The position numbers and the translations under genes were made by a program. From Marsupella aquatica (lineage: Eukaryota > Marchantiophyta): a DNA stretch of 64,000 bases. Shown piece by piece: positions 32,426 through 45,633 of this stretch. The first letter of the stretch is position 1; every line of letters starts with the position of its first letter. Location of the stretch: NCBI GenBank assembly GCA_973895155.1, contig OZ316896.1, positions 16,430,001 through 16,494,000 of the forward strand. Direction: 5' to 3'. The notes under the pieces are model-generated. The model worked only from the letters and a program-made list of their open reading frames with translations. It searched no databases and had not been told where the DNA came from.

Positions 32426-33760
32426 TGCAAGCTCAATTTGAGAGTGAATTTCCTTTGTTTGAGCCCATTGGTATGAATGAAGAGGTCTTGGAGGGTCTTT
32501 TAGATGAACCAGCATTATGCAAAGAAACTTGTGCATTATTGCTTAGCTTTCGCAAGGCAATACAAAAAATTAAAATAGAATATTGCCCAATTTGTGATGA
32601 ACAATAGTTTGAGATTGATGTGAAGGAGAAAGATAACGTCTATGGGTGCAGATGTTGTCAAGAAGATACAAATGAAGTGAAGAAGTTTAGTGCTAAAAAT
32701 GTTCTGTGACCATGTCATTTTCCAATAGGTGTGGGGCTACCAAAGTTGACCCAATTGGAGGAACAATGCATATCCCCAGTGCATGTTGTCATGCAATTGC
32801 GAAAAGTGAAAGGGTTGCAATATGCAGCTTATAGCTTGCATATTTTCAATGTATTCCAAAATTGGTTGAAGTTTTTCAGTGTCTTGCCATTGCTTCCAAG
32901 CAATCTTGATGTTATTCTTCTTAAACCTAGAAGTCATGCCACAAAAGAAAATCCTCCAAAAATGGTACAATCTTCAAATGAGTTTTGAGTGAGACAAGGG
33001 GCTATCATGGTTTGGTTGACATATCTTTCAGAGCACCACCATTCTTTCAAACAAGATGCCAATGGATGGATCAAAATCTCCCAAGAATCTCTAAATCTTC
33101 TATCGGAGGATGCATGTGTTTCAAATGGATACATTGCAAAGCATTGAGGAGACTAAGTAACAATAGATGTTGTTGATTACAATGAAAATAAAATATTGAA
33201 TGATTGTGCATTGGAGCCAACCTTGCTTGCAAGATCTTGCATGATTCCTAATCTTGGTACAAAAATCTCGAAAGAATATCGTACATGGACTAGATTTCAG
33301 CAAGACCAACAGGGTGAGCTAATATCCATGCTCGTATTGAGATCACAAAGAGTGGATGAGTTTGAGAATTCTCAATATATCACAAATGCTTTTCCTACCC
33401 TATTTCCAGATGGGGAGTGTGATTTGAAATCTCAACGACCACATAGTGTGATTGCACATGAGTATTTCAAACATTTGATACAACTTCAAGATCCATGATT
33501 TCTCAACACCCTCAATTTTGTTGGTTTGCTGCCAATTCAATATTTAGATGGCAAGCAAAAAGTGATGGAGCCTTCTATGCCAAATTTTGTGATCAAAATG
33601 AAATGCAAACACTACTACCAATCGTGTATTTTTTAAGCTTTGAGAGTGAAGAATCAACCACTGGCTGTACCTCAACAACTTCTTGGGTCTCTTCTATTGC
33701 TGGGCTTCCAACACCTGGAAAATCTCAAAGCATCCACATCAAATTAGCAAAAATGTAGTG

Positions 33761-34385
33761 TCTTGCATGACAGGCATAATAGATATTTTGAGGCATGCCA
33801 ATGAAGCTAAGAATACCATATCAAAATTACTTTAAAACTTTGGTTTCAAATACCTTGTTTGTCCAATCCTAAGTCCTCGGGTAGGTCACACGCAATTGCA
33901 TCCTCTGTCCCATCCTCTCTAGTAACAACATCCTCTACAGTAACAACAGAAATCATAGATGCAAACAAATTCTGAACAGGCATAGTTGAACGAGGATTAG
34001 GAATATTTTGCACTACATGTGTTTGGGCTGCATATTCTTCATCCAATCAAGTAGTGCATCAAGCTTTGACTCTGTTGCACGTCAAAATGATTCAAGCTCT
34101 TCCTTGTTGGCAGCTTGTGCCTCCTGAAGTACAATAAGGCAATCTTTTGCACCTGAATTGGAGGCCTATGAGCAAGCATTGTAAATTAGTTATTAGCATA
34201 AATATAATATGTTTAGAATCATCTCAACTTGTTGTGCAAGCAGGAAACTAAATAAACGTGAAAGTTTGGACTAAATTTTTTTACTCATACAGGCTTGCTA
34301 CAAGGCAGAGTACTTCTCCCAACATAAGCCCTTGTTGTCATCTTTGGTGCTCGGGCATAGTCATTAATTTCATCAAATGTTGGAC
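33761..34385 (-). pseudogene. Unidentified minus-strand coding remnant
   Basis: Minus-strand frames with protein-like composition run through here: ARAPKMTTRAYVGRSTLPC near 34310-34370, a coiled-coil-like stretch LIVLQEAQAANKEELESF near 34090-34150, and an acidic end near 33850-34040. At least one stop interrupts it. The coiled-coil part recalls transposon accessory proteins, but I cannot name a family. Confidence 0.35.
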
Positions 34386-37300
34386 TGTTGTCGGATGCCA
34401 AATTAGGTAGTAGTTTTAACTAAAGTTTAAAATGGACTAACTATAGTTAGAAGTAACCCCAGTTAGAAGTAGATTTAAGGTTAAAGTAAGTAAACTGATG
34501 CACAATGGGTCAAGGAGATTAAGTAGGGATAGTTAGGAAGGTCTTAGTTAAAGTCTAGTTGAATTAGGATAGGTTAGGAAATCTCAAGAAGTAAAAGTAG
34601 AAAGTGACAAATGGTCTACTCTGTAGAATTATAGAAAAGTCTCCAAATAGAGTTAGACCTGGAAATCCAGTAAGTAGATAGTCTTAGGTTCAAGGGACAC
34701 ACTGGCAAAATTTCAGACAAAACGGAGGGCAGGGCACAATGCTGGAGATTTATGAAACTGGAGCTTTGTTATAAGTACACTTAAGACGGGATACCATAGA
34801 AGTAGGGGCGAGTTCTGAACTGTACAAAGCAAGTAGTGCTACGGAAGTTTGTCTAGGAGCCAGGTGTCATCATGGGAGTCCTTCTCATAAGGATACAAAA
34901 TGCAGGGACAATCTACGTAGAAGCCAAGGAAGGAGCAGCAACAATCAGGCAGAAATTCAAGGGTGTAATTAAGGGAAACGAACATCCTTCTATAAGGACA
35001 ATGTGAATTGACTCGGGAGAAGCGGAGGAACCACAGAAATTGCCTGAAGGTAAGGCATGAATTAAATTGAGCTACCGGGAGAAACTCTGTGGTGTTGGAA
35101 GGAACTCTTGGGATAAGAAAATCTCATCTCCCGGGCAATCTAGTGGTGGCAAAAGATTCAATTTCGTGCCGCTGCAATTGAAGCTTGGTTGCTAATGGGG
35201 AAATTGTTGGTAATTGCCTGAAGCTTTGTATTGTTGGAGTCCGCTGCTGGGGAACTCGCTGCTGAAGAGAGTGGTGTTGTGCTGCCATTGAACTCGTTAT
35301 GGTTGCTGCGCTATTGAGAAGTCCTGGTCCTACTTCACTAAAGCTTGATGCTGCTAAAGAAAATTTGATCCTACTACTCGTTGCTACTTGAACTTGAAGC
35401 TGCTATCCTGGACTTGTTGCTGCGGATTGGAAGCAACCTTACTGCTGGCTCAAAGCTATTGGAAGATTGAATGCTGCCCTGATGCTGAGGATAGTTTAGT
35501 GCTATGAGAAGCTCGATGCTGGAGCTTCATGCTGCTGATTAGTCAAAGCTCTGATAGGAGAAGCTCTAATCAAGAAATTACTGCTGAGCTCTTTGTTGCT
35601 AAGCTATGGAGAGCCACTGCTACAGCTAAGATTAGCTGAAAAGCTACACTGCAGGATAGAGCTGACTCGTTGCAGCTTAGTGCTGTTGAAGGAAATCAAA
35701 TAGAGCTGGCTAAGTAAGGTTGTTGTTGAATAAGAGAAGCTACGTTGCTTCTATGCTGAGAATTGTGGATAGAGCATACTGCTGCGAGCTTCTCAATAAG
35801 CTGCTGGAGCAACTTCGTGCTGCTGAGTAGCTATGGAGAAGTAGAGCTTGGGAGCTAGGCTGATAGAAGTCAATATTGCAGAGGTGAGCTTGCTGATTTA
35901 TGAGCTATGGAGTAGCTGCCAAGGAGAGCATGAAGCAGTAGCACTTCGCCACTGCTCGCGACTTGTGAAGGGAGGAGAAAAAAATTTGCATTTCGCGAGT
36001 AGTCTTCGCGAAAGGAGGAAAAGGGGGTGGTCTTTGCCAAAACTTACCTGGTAGTTGGCGGCTGGGCTTGAACTCGCAACCTGCTGTTTGCTAGGGACTT
36101 CATTCGGGATACCAAAGGAGCGTTCTTAGCTCTTTGTTTAAGGAGTTCGTAGCAACTCTACTTAAGCTTGCGGCAGCAATCGGTTCTGAGCCGTTTGAAG
36201 GACTTTGAGGCCGGGTCTAGGCCAGCAGGGGTGCCTCGACTTCATGGAGGTCCGGAAAACCATTTTTTTATCCCAATAGGATATGCTAAGGAGTTTTCAT
36301 GAAGGCTTGAAAACCACTATTTGTAATAAGTTGTCGGGCTATTATGAAGCCCAACACTTGAGGGGTGCTGGTATACGATGAGGTGTTGCTAGATAGCTCG
36401 GCCTTGCACTCGCACAGTAGCCATAGAATAACTACTAATGCCAGCATTCTAGTTGGAACCAACTCAAGCGGTAGTTGTACTATTCGGGTAAGTTTACAAC
36501 TGTGTAAAAGCTGACTTGTACTTCTGTGGTAACCCGAGTCTCAGCGGCAAAACCCGAGACTCAATGGTAATCCAAAACTCAGTGACATATTAACCCTCAG
36601 TTGTAGGCCAAACTTGGGGTTGTTACCGTGAGAAATATTGTGTTCCAGTTAGTTTACAACTCACGCGGTTAGTTGTAAGAGTTACCGAAGGGGGTACCCT
36701 GGTTACTCGTCTCGCCGAGAGGTTGCCGCTGTTCAGGTCTTGTGTGGAAACCTGAGTACTGGTTGTAGTTAAGTTAACCTGCAGTAAAATAGAGATTTAA
36801 CCGGGGTTAAACTTTAGCAAGAAAGTAGTAAGTTTGCCGTAACTACTAACCTGAGTTAGCACCTTAGGCTTGGTTTGGTTTGGCGTGGGTTTGGTTTGGA
36901 GCCCTGAGGTGTGGAAATAAAGAGGAGAAGCAGGGGGCTGTCTCCTCACTTGTTTAGTTGTCCACTTTCTTAGAGGCTGGGAGCTTGGGGTTGGGCTCTT
37001 CCTTGGAGAGCAGCAGCATGAGCTTGAGGCACTAGGAAGGGGGAACAGTGAACTAGTCCACTAGGTAGGCAGCAAGGAGAAGGTCAAGGGAGGTGTTGTG
37101 ATCTGAACTTGTTTCTATTCTCTCTAGTAAAGACTTGCGTGTAACCCTCAGTCTTGAAGCAACTGTCTAGTGAGATGTTGAACCAGTGAGCATGTATGTG
37201 GACTCAGGTGTGATTTGATACCGGAGAGGTGAAGCTTGAAGCTTGAGATGAGAGCAGGGTCAGCACTTGTCTTGTTGGGATAGCAAGTGGTAATCCTGTA

Positions 37301-37650
37301 GTTCTTTGTGAAGGAAACAGGGTACTCTCTTGGGTGACGGTTATGTAAGGAATCTGCGGGGACAGCTTGTGGGTGTCCACTGCCCGTGTTGAGATCGGGA
37401 GTGGGGTGTTGGGAGTGTTTTCCAGTGGGAGAGCAGGGGAGTGATAACCACCCTTCAAGGTTATCTTTCCAGCGGTGGAAGTAAAATTACCCAGTTGGGT
37501 GTGTGAGTGAAGAAGAAGAGAGAGATTAAGGGAAAGTGACCTACTGTCCTGCTATTCGCCCATCCTAGGAACCCGGACAACGATAAGAAGGGGCAATAGT
37601 GGTAGATTTAACTCTAGTGAAGAGTTAAGCCCCATTGCAAGGTGTTGACA
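34386..37650 (+). mobile_element. Probable long terminal repeat of an LTR retrotransposon
   Basis: About 3.3 kb of noncoding sequence begins TGTTGTCGG and ends GTGTTGACA, immediately before a primer-binding site. TG...CA ends and the adjacent site define a 5' LTR. It contains a GCT-rich low-complexity block (about 35150-35850) and frequent TTAGTT/AACT motifs. The left edge is inferred from the terminal motif only, because no second LTR is in the window for comparison. An alternative start is 34379. Confidence 0.5.
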
Positions 37651-37657
37651 CTTGTTT

Positions 37658-37674
37658 TGGCGCTGCTGCCGGGG
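37658..37674 (+). promoter_or_regulatory. Primer-binding site, tRNA-Asp-like
   Basis: TGGCGCTGCTGCCGGGG differs at two positions from the sequence complementary to the 3' end of plant tRNA-Asp, a site used by many plant Ty3-type elements. It lies 8 bp after the putative LTR end, in the orientation expected for a plus-strand element. Confidence 0.65.
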
Positions 37675-37744
37675 ATCAAACTAAGTCTAAGTGAGCTCAG
37701 ACTAGTGGACCTGTGAGAGGAGGACAGAGCGAGAGGTCTATGGG

Positions 37745-37978
37745 ATGCCGAGGAGATTTCTGTATCATAATCCACTAGTGGTGGAAAACAATCGTGTGCT
37801 ATACTGGAAGAGGAGAAACCAGAAGGCTTTGGTTGAAAGGCACAACTGGTTTACTATTGTAACTTTCTATGGAGACCATTTCCTAGCAGTATTGTTTATC
37901 ATTGGTAGGAGGAGAGTATTTATTGTTGTTGGTCATCTTAAACCCTCTGGACAGAGCAGAGCTAGAGTGATTGAGTGA
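37745..37978 (+). CDS. Small ORF in the LTR-retrotransposon leader
   Basis: 77 residues, basic and aromatic, with the core ALVERHNWF...VTFYGDHFLAVLF...RRRVF. A second, diverged copy of the same core is encoded on the other side of the CACTA insertion (51420-51555), so the element carried a tandemly duplicated ORF. The function is unknown. Confidence 0.45.
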   Translation: MPRRFLYHNPLVVENNRVLYWKRRNQKALVERHNWFTIVTFYGDHFLAVLFIIGRRRVFIVVGHLKPSGQSRARVIE

Positions 37979-38062
37979 GTAACATAGTATGAGGATTAGA
38001 TAGACATATGACAATGTGGAAGTAGCAAAAATTAAGACAGTCTACCGTTTCAGATCTCGCAA

Positions 38063-38065
38063 CCG
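38063..38065. other. Target-site duplication CCG, left
   Basis: The trinucleotide directly outside the left CACTA end. The same trinucleotide follows the right end at 51413-51415. Three-bp duplications are the rule for CACTA elements. Confidence 0.9.
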
Positions 38066-38096
38066 CACTAGTAGAAATACCCCCTATTTTTTACCA
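38066..38096 (+). repeat. CACTA left terminal inverted repeat (31 bp)
   Basis: Begins CACTAGTAGAAATACC and is the exact reverse complement of 51382-51412. Confidence 0.97.
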
Positions 38097-38099
38097 TAA

Positions 38100-38410
38100 A
38101 ATACGACTAACTATGACTAAAACCGGTCATGTATGACTGAAAATCACTGACATCGTTCTTGCAACTAGTAGTCATAAAAGTGGTGACTTGGATTAACTTA
38201 GTCATATTATTGACTAGTGTCATTAGTCATTTTAGTGACTAGAGGGTCAAGTATTTGGAACCATACATCAGTCAAACATAAGTGTTTCTAGAATGACTTA
38301 GTTCGAGTCATATGGGGTTTTCCGTGAGTGATTGATAACACTCAATTGACCGCACTAGTTTCCGTAGACAATGCTGTCATTCATAGTCGAGACTGAGTCA
38401 TTAATGTCAC
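38100..38410. promoter_or_regulatory. CACTA left subterminal motif array
   Basis: About eleven occurrences of GTCAT or ATGAC in roughly 300 bp, in both orientations, next to the terminal repeat. In En/Spm the TNPA protein binds such subterminal repeats. Its role here is inferred from position. Confidence 0.7.
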
Positions 38411-38562
38411 AAAAGCACCAATCCAACTAACAATGGCACGATAATAACTCAAAATATGAGCAATCCATAAAAAAAGAGTATTACCCAACATCATGTACTC
38501 CAAATTGTGGTCATATATTGAAACAATCCTTCACATTTTGAGTCTCAAATTGTATTTGGTAC

Positions 38563-41500
38563 CTAACACTCTACAAATTTCTCAGGCCACATCACAAATG
38601 ATTCCACAGCATCCACAAGATGGATGTGTGGCGGATCATCTCCCTTGTTTGGAAAGGGTAGAAGATATTTGGGCTTACTGACAGCAATCAACAACAGCAC
38701 AACATGATCAGCAAGTACCTTCTTTCCATGGAAAGTACTTGCTTCAATTTGAAGTATGCCTTGCCCACCACAAACACCAGAATTATCAGTTGCCATTAGC
38801 CTAGAAGACTGTGCTACAATGCTCACTGTTGTCCCTTTTGGAGAAGTGTTATTCCTCTTCTTCTTTGGTGCCTTGTAAGGCAAAGTCTCCTTCCCACTGT
38901 TTCTGGTCCTCATCTTTCCCATGTTCATCAGTGGTGGGGATTGAGAAAACTCATCTCCAATACCTGGGGGAGGCTGAGAGTCTATGAAAATCACATCATT
39001 GTCATCACTCTGCTTCTCCTGTGAATCTGAAAATTTGGTAGCCTCTAAGTTTCGTCTCCTCTTCCTGCCTGCTGGATTTGGTATGCGCACCTCCTCCTGT
39101 GCTGGCTCTGTACCTCAATAGTAGCCACAAATTCCTTCATTTACAACTAAGCATATAGGCACTAAAGCTGTCAACAAACCATCAAGTTTGCACTAATTGA
39201 ACATACATGGCATAGATACTCAACCACATTAACAGGCCAGACAGAGTCTTCAAACCAACATTTACTTACTCTCAATGACAGTTGTACCAGGTTCGATGAT
39301 CTTTGGATCTGCTGCAACCACTGCAATCTGATCACCTGATACACAATGTAACAAACCTTCAGGGTCTAGAACCTGAACCTGAACCATCCTGCATCCATGA
39401 ACCTCAAATTCCTAGGTAAAGTCACACTACACTAAACATGATTTCAGATGACACGTACCACTCTTCTTTGTGGGCACAACTTTCACAATATTTGCAGGCT
39501 CTTCATATGGATGTGCAATTGGGTGCTCAACCCTGCCAGCAATGTGCATCGCCCGCAACTCACGTAGTTCAGCTTGTACTTCCCTTAAGGTTGATCCTTG
39601 GCTTTGAAGAAGACTAGCTATGTCCTTGAATTGACTCTTCATCTCAGTCTCTACTGATGGCCAAGCGTTCTCCACAGTCTTCAACCGGTCTGATATCTCT
39701 GTAAGGGTAGACACTGCTCCCTGCTATATATCACATACACCAACCAAACGGCTCTTCTCAGCAATTTTACAATTGCATAAGGGCTAACAGTATTGTACAT
39801 CTGAAGAAGGACTGTATAACAGATTGTCCATCAATAATGCTCCTAAATTACCTGTTTAGATCCAATGCTGCCTTCATCACACTTTACCCTTTTGATTTCT
39901 GCCACAACCTCCTCTTTTGTGGGTTTCTCTCCAGTAAGCTTTTTCTGGAGCACATAAACATTGCAAGACACGTTTCTCAATGTCAATCTTGCCTAAACGT
40001 AGCGTGCTGCTACAACTACATACAGTCCACTCAAATATTGAAATGTAAATAAAGATATGTATGGCATGGGAACCCAACCAATTTGGCTACTACTGGTGCA
40101 TGTCCTCCCCTCCCTGTAAGCGTAGGATTCTTCACTGCATTTCTAGCAGCAATCATTTGTGCAGACTTCTCCTGTCCTGCCCTAGACAGGAATGTCCCTC
40201 TCAGTCGAGCCCATTGTTCTACATGAACACTTGGGGGTGCTTCAGCATGTGGTTTACTGCCATCAGCAATCCATGCTTTGTGCAATCGATGCCTCTTTGT
40301 TTTCATGATAGTTCGTCCATACTCTGCAAGACAATCAGCACTGACCCCTTTCCCAGAATTCCCCAAATATTCCCACTTGTCTCGCATATATTTGCAAACC
40401 AGTTCCCAGTCAGATGGATGTTGACAATTAAAGTTAGTACAACTAATGTCCAACCACCGTAGACACTCCATTCGCAAGTCATTGTGCCATCTATTCTTTC
40501 CAGCACTCATCGTTGTGATCTGGCCTTCATCATCAACTTCAACAGTACCCAGCTTCACATTCTCACCTCTCCCAGTGCTCCCTGACGCACTACTTGGTGT
40601 TGCAAATCCAGGAGTTGCTCTCCCATGGCCTGAGCGGGGTGTGATAGGGTTATCTGAAAAGAGAAACGCAATTAACACCATTAATATCATATGGTCTCTA
40701 TGAACTACCTGATTTCAATACTTTACTTAGAACTGCTGTAGAAAATACCTCCTCCCCTCCGCAGACTCTGTGTCGGTTGGACTGAAGGTGCTGGTGCTGG
40801 TGCTGGTGCTGGGTTCCCACCATACCCACCATAACCTTGCCATCCTCTCGCCATTGGGAGAGGACCTCCCATGAATTGCCCCGATGGCCCCATTGACCCT
40901 CCTTCATACATATTTGTGGGCTGCATACGGTCCCACATTGGGTCTGCCATTCACATCAGACCAGGCAAATTGTCATACTCAGACCCACATCTATTGAGGA
41001 ACACAATCAGCCAATTTGAGCTCAAAATACACTTGTCCACATGAAACAAATTAAAATGTTCACACTTACTTGGCCAACTTGGACCCATATAGCTGGTAGA
41101 AGGGCCTACACCCATAGACCCGCCATAGTTATTGCCCCCCTGTCGTGCTTGTGGCCAGTTATAGTTGGGGCCCGCATTAAATTGGGGGTTATTGCAATTG
41201 CTGTTGCTTGGGGCTTGGGCTGAGTATACAGAGGGCGTCGGTCGAGATCTCATAGAAGTTCCCCCAGTTGCCTTACTGCAAGCAGGCTTTGGCATGTCAT
41301 CATCCTCTGACATGCTAGCACTTGCATTCGGATCTTGGTCAGGATCATATTCTGTATCACCAACATCAGGCATGCAATCCTCTACCTCATTCTTATCAGG
41401 AGATTCAGCCATTGAAATAGGGGTCTTTGAAGTCAACCTCTCACTGCGTCGCCTAGGTCCGTCAGGATTACAGAAGGTCTTCCGTCTACACTGACTCCGC

Positions 41501-41766
41501 TTCGACAGTGTTGGGATACTTTTGTTACTGCAACACCCACATGAAATTCGACACAGGTTATGTATGTAGTAGTCCATTACAGAAGCTACACAATGAACAA
41601 ACGCACACAACGAGATACACATACAGCTCATACTATGCACAGTCCCTTACATATCCGAAATAGCCTCTTGCACATCACCCAACAGGGCTGCGGCACATTG
41701 GCGAACCCATGCTCGATGTTTCACAGCCTGCTTCTCATACTCACACATGCCATTTTCGTCTGGCAT
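38563..41766 (-). CDS. CACTA DNA-binding protein, TNPA/Ptta-like (PF03004-type)
   Basis: Eight exons: 41766-41651, 41527-41070, 40943-40749, 40653-40079, 39944-39852, 39720-39459, 39335-39270 and 39107-38563. They splice in one frame to 769 residues. The start MPDENGMCEYEKQ is the first Met of the 5' exon. The middle (exon 4) holds WLDISCTNFNCQHPSDW, WEYLGNSGKGVSADC and ARNAVKNPTLTGRGGHAPVV, followed by KLTGEKPTKEEVVAEIKR in exon 5. This is the layout of the plant transposase Ptta/En/Spm domain. Exon 6 is a coiled coil (ISDRLKTVENAW, then LREVQAELRELRAM), probably for oligomerisation. The C-terminus is basic, then unique. In En/Spm this class of product binds subterminal repeats and cooperates with the transposase. 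Exon joins were inferred by eye. Confidence 0.78.
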
Positions 41767-41875
41767 CCTACTCACCAAGTTACTGTGGTTGCACAAACAA
41801 GTCATCCATTTATTGCTCATACTTGCTACTCATTGCACTTCAAAGAGTCACCTACTCACAACAAAACAAATCCAA

Positions 41876-44800
41876 CTACTCATCATCTTCGTCCATGTCA
41901 GCTTCAACCTCTCCCTCATAAGTCTGTCTCACTGTCAAGGGGATGTACTCCCTGGTCCCCTGGCCCCGATGTACAACGTCTACTGCCGGCTGTTCAAAGG
42001 CCCCATGTGCATCCAAACTGAACTCTATTTTAGTACCCTCCATCCTTCGAACTCTAGGTGAGCTATGGCAGACTACACGCCAACCACGAGACTCCTCCAC
42101 ATCTAAAAAAAATACTTGCTCCACTTGACTTGGGAACACAAAAGGCTCCATCCATTCTGCCAGTCTTTGGTTAAAATTGACCATTAGAAAGCCATCCATA
42201 TCCCGTTTCATGGTCGCTCTTGGCCCATGCCAATCTGGCTTCACCCATGAACCTTTCATTAGGATGATTTGTTGTGATGTGTTCCCATAATTCAGTGCCC
42301 AGATGTCTGCCAACTCCCCAACATATCCCATCTCCATCCAGCCCCTGTTGCTCTGAGCATCTATATGCTCAAACACAGATATTACCCCCGAATTATATGT
42401 CACTAAATGCTTGTCCTCATCATCATGCACACGGTACTGATTCCCATATGCTTTCATCCGTTTATACCGCTGTACAATACGTCTGGGAGGCACAGACAAG
42501 AGGAGAACATCTCTATCCATGTTTGGGTTCTGCCTGCTATGCTCTCGAATTGTTGTCCTGATCCACTCAGGAAAAGTAGGGAATGCCTGGTGATTTAACC
42601 CTAATTGGGCGGCCTTCTGCACATTGTATTCCCTGCATGATGACAATGAGAACAATTTCTCAATACAATGTACATATCCTACCAAAATGGATATGAATAA
42701 AGAAGGAATGCAAGGAGGGTGCGGAAACATGAGTACTCACTGCCACCAAGGTTGCATCATGACTGTATTGTGTAAGACATATAAGTGTGCTGCATCACGA
42801 ACTTCTGCAGACAATTGCAAGGAAGTAAAAGCGCCTTGAAGAACCTCTCCAGCCACCCCCTCTTCTTCCTTAGCATCCCACACCCTGCTCCTAACATTGT
42901 CTACACCAGCCATGTACTTTGTAAGGAACCCCAAGGTCTCTTCTTGAATGTAACCGAGAGCCATGCTTGCTTCAGGCCTATAATAAGTACGTACATGGCC
43001 TTTTAGCAACTTCATGTACCGTTCCATTGGATACATCCACCTTGTACTCACTGGGCCGTAGTGGCCCAGATCTTCAACCGCATGGATGATCAAATGAGTC
43101 ATGACATCAAAAAATGCTGGCGGGAAATAAATCTCCAAGTCACAAAGCACACGCATAGTATCTGCCTTTAACTGAGGAAATGTTGTAGGGTCCCACACCT
43201 TCACACAAATACGACGAAAGATCTGACACAGTCTCAAAATGACATTGCGAACTGGTTTTTGCATCAATCCCCTCAGACATACTGGTAGAATGTCTTGCAT
43301 CATAACATGGAAGTCATGAGTTTTCATGCTTCCCAACTTCTTCTTCCTTATATGCTTTGCAAAGGCTCCAGCGTACCCAGAGGGTACTCTGAACGAACTC
43401 AGCCTAGACAAAATTGTGTTCCACTCGTTCTGGGTGCAAACATATGGAGCTTGGTACTTGAAAACCACACCCGGCCTATTCTGGGATTCTTGCAGCCAAA
43501 GTTGAGGACGAATGCCCTTCTCCTGAAGGTCCTTTCGTACTGCTGCAGTATCGTTGTCCCCCGATAGAAACTTCAAAAGACTTTCGCATACATTCTTCTC
43601 AATGTGCATAACATCAATGTTATGTTTGCTTGGCTCAAAATCCTGCACCCATGAAGTACGCATGATTGCCACAATTAGGTTCAGACACAAGAACTAAAAA
43701 CTGTTGTGCATAGGATCTGAAGAGGTTCACTGAGTACAAGTGAATATGCAAATGTTACCTTCCAATACTCCAATGATGTGTCCATCATTGTCTGCCTTTT
43801 GATGCCATGAGTCTTTGCTGGGTCATCTGGCACGTCTCTACAAGCACCATATTCATCATAAGACACCTTGTTCAGTCCCCACTGCAGAAGTTGGTCTCTA
43901 CTAACCAACACAGGAGACTCTCGAAGCTCCCTCTGGTTGTTGAAGTGGGCTATGTGGGATTGCCTGTGCCTGAAAGGGTGGTCGGCAGGAAGATATCGCC
44001 TGTGGCCCTGGAATTTGATACTGCCCAAGGAAACGGACCGTTCAGATGTAACATCTGGGCCACATTGTGTGCAACCCAGATATCCCTTCCCTACCTGCCC
44101 AGATATCATGCTATGTCCAGGGTAGTCTGCTATTGAATTAACACACATTGCACGTAGGTTGAATGTCCTCGGTCTACCAGGTCCACAAAGTGCATCAACT
44201 GTCATAACTCCATGTGTCCATAGAGTAACCCATTCCTCCACCGCAGGGGCCAACCAAACATCTATGTTTGCACTTATAGCAGAGTTTGGGCCGGGAATCA
44301 TAAGACACAAGATCACAAAAAAACGCTTGGTGGATATCCAAGGCGGGAGATTATAATTTATCAAAGTCACTGGCCAGCAAGAATACACGTTGTTCTTGTC
44401 TCCAAAAGGATTAGCACCGTCAAGGCTTAGACCAAACCTCACATTTCTGCTCTCTGCTGCAAAGTCCGGCCACTTCTCATCTATGTACTTCCAGTGGTTG
44501 GAATCTCCAACGTGACATTGCAAACCATCTATACTCTTCTGATTAGAGGTCCAAGTCATCATCTTAGAAATGGATGGACACCTATAGAGGCGCTGCAATC
44601 TTGGAATGAGAGGGAAATGCCGTAGGACCTTAGCAGGTTGAGTTGACTTCCCCACGTTCTTATATCTGTGCTTTCCGCAGATAGGGCAGGATAGGCAATC
44701 AGCATATTCTTTTCTGAAAAGTACATGGCCATCTGGGCATGCATGGATGGACACATAATTCAAACCAAGTTTGCTCATCACCTTCTTTGCCTCATACATG

Positions 44801-45633
44801 TTCTTAGGAGCAATGTTTCCAGCGGGTAGTATTGTCCTCTGTAGGAACATCAACAACTCTGTTACACATATCTTGGGCACACGGTGACATCCACATATAT
44901 TGAGGAACATCACTATGAACCCTAGTTTGGAGCAATTTGCACCACCATACAATGGGGACGTAGCTTCCTCCAAGTAGGCCCCAGTTCCCAAGAATTGACC
45001 ATCATCTCCAGCTCCTTCTCCAATGTCAAACTCTTCTTGGTCCGATGGATCTACACCATGCATGTCTGGTTCTTCGTCCCCCTGTGCCTCTGCATCTTCA
45101 TAAAGTGCATCCAGGTCTTGAAAAATGTCTGAAACCATCCTAGGAACATCTGCCCCGTCCTCATTAGAAGTCTCGGGACCTCCTTGTGGAACATACTCAT
45201 CTTCGGCATTGTTGCTTGCATGACCAGTGACGTTATGAAAGAATGCAGAGCGTCTTGCTGTATTCACATTTTCAAAATCTGCTCTCCATTCATCATCCGA
45301 TGAATCCTCTTCCTCTGGCACATTCCACACCCTGCGGATTGGATGTCTTCCATGCCTTTGAAGATGAGAATGCACTTGGTTCAGGGTCATCGAGTGGTAT
45401 CCTCGACATTGCATGCAGGGGCATCTCATCCGGGCATTTCTACCCCGGCTTGCTCTAAGCACCTCTCTATTCCACAACTTGGAGTCATGACGTGTAATCC
45501 TCAGTGGGTGATGCAAAGGGAGTCGCACTTCATTGGTATGTCTCTGATTCCTTTGCCCCAACTGTCCATCCTCATTTGCCTGATCCATACCTTCAGCTGT
45601 CGTAGGCACCCCTTGGCTATGTACCCTTTGCAC
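41876..45633 (-). CDS. CACTA transposase, TNP2-like (Transpos_assoc, Transposase_21, DUF4218, DUF4216)
   Basis: Three exons, 45633-43759, 43642-42741 and 42632-41876, join in frame to 1177 residues. The N-terminal transposase-associated finger is CPCMQCRGYHSMTLNQVHSHLQRHG at about 73-97 in shortened form: CPCMQC...H...H. The catalytic region contains FGLSLDGANPFG, YSCWPVTLINYNLPPW and FNLRAMCVNSIADYPGHS. Exon 2 starts DFEPSKHNIDVMHIEKNVCE and carries DUF4218 (HYGPVSTRWMYPMERYMKLLKGHVR). Exon 3 carries DUF4216 (GFLMVNFN...EPFVFPSQVEQVFFL). TNP2/TNPD proteins cut CACTA ends. The full domain set and absence of stops suggest function. The gene is transcribed away from the cargo genes toward the TNPA-like gene. 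Confidence 0.9.

Larger units (their letters stand above)
31320..33760 (+). pseudogene. Helitron remnant: DUF6570 and Helitron-like N-terminal region
   Basis: A broken plus-strand coding region. Near 32580-32930 it reads CPICDE, then CRCCQED, KFSAKNV, GLPKLTQLEEQCISPVHVVMQL and LPLLPSNLDVILLKP. This is the DUF6570 pattern found before the Helitron replicase. Near 33200-33620 come the Helitron_like_N features FENSQYITNAFPTLFPDGE, EYFKHLIQLQDP and HPQFCWFAANSIFRW, the last after a frameshift at about 33497. In-frame stops occur (for example 32605 and 32707). No HUH-nuclease or helicase motif follows, so the element is 3'-truncated. Upstream, 31500-32400 encodes tandem Cys-rich modules that may have been the element's own N-terminus. 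Confidence 0.72.

Noticed and set aside
36050-36125. Antisense tRNA-like sequence (GGGCTTGAACTCGCAACC)
   Set aside because: A T-loop-like phrase is visible, but the cloverleaf arms do not pair well and it lies inside the putative LTR; at best an old tRNA-derived fragment.
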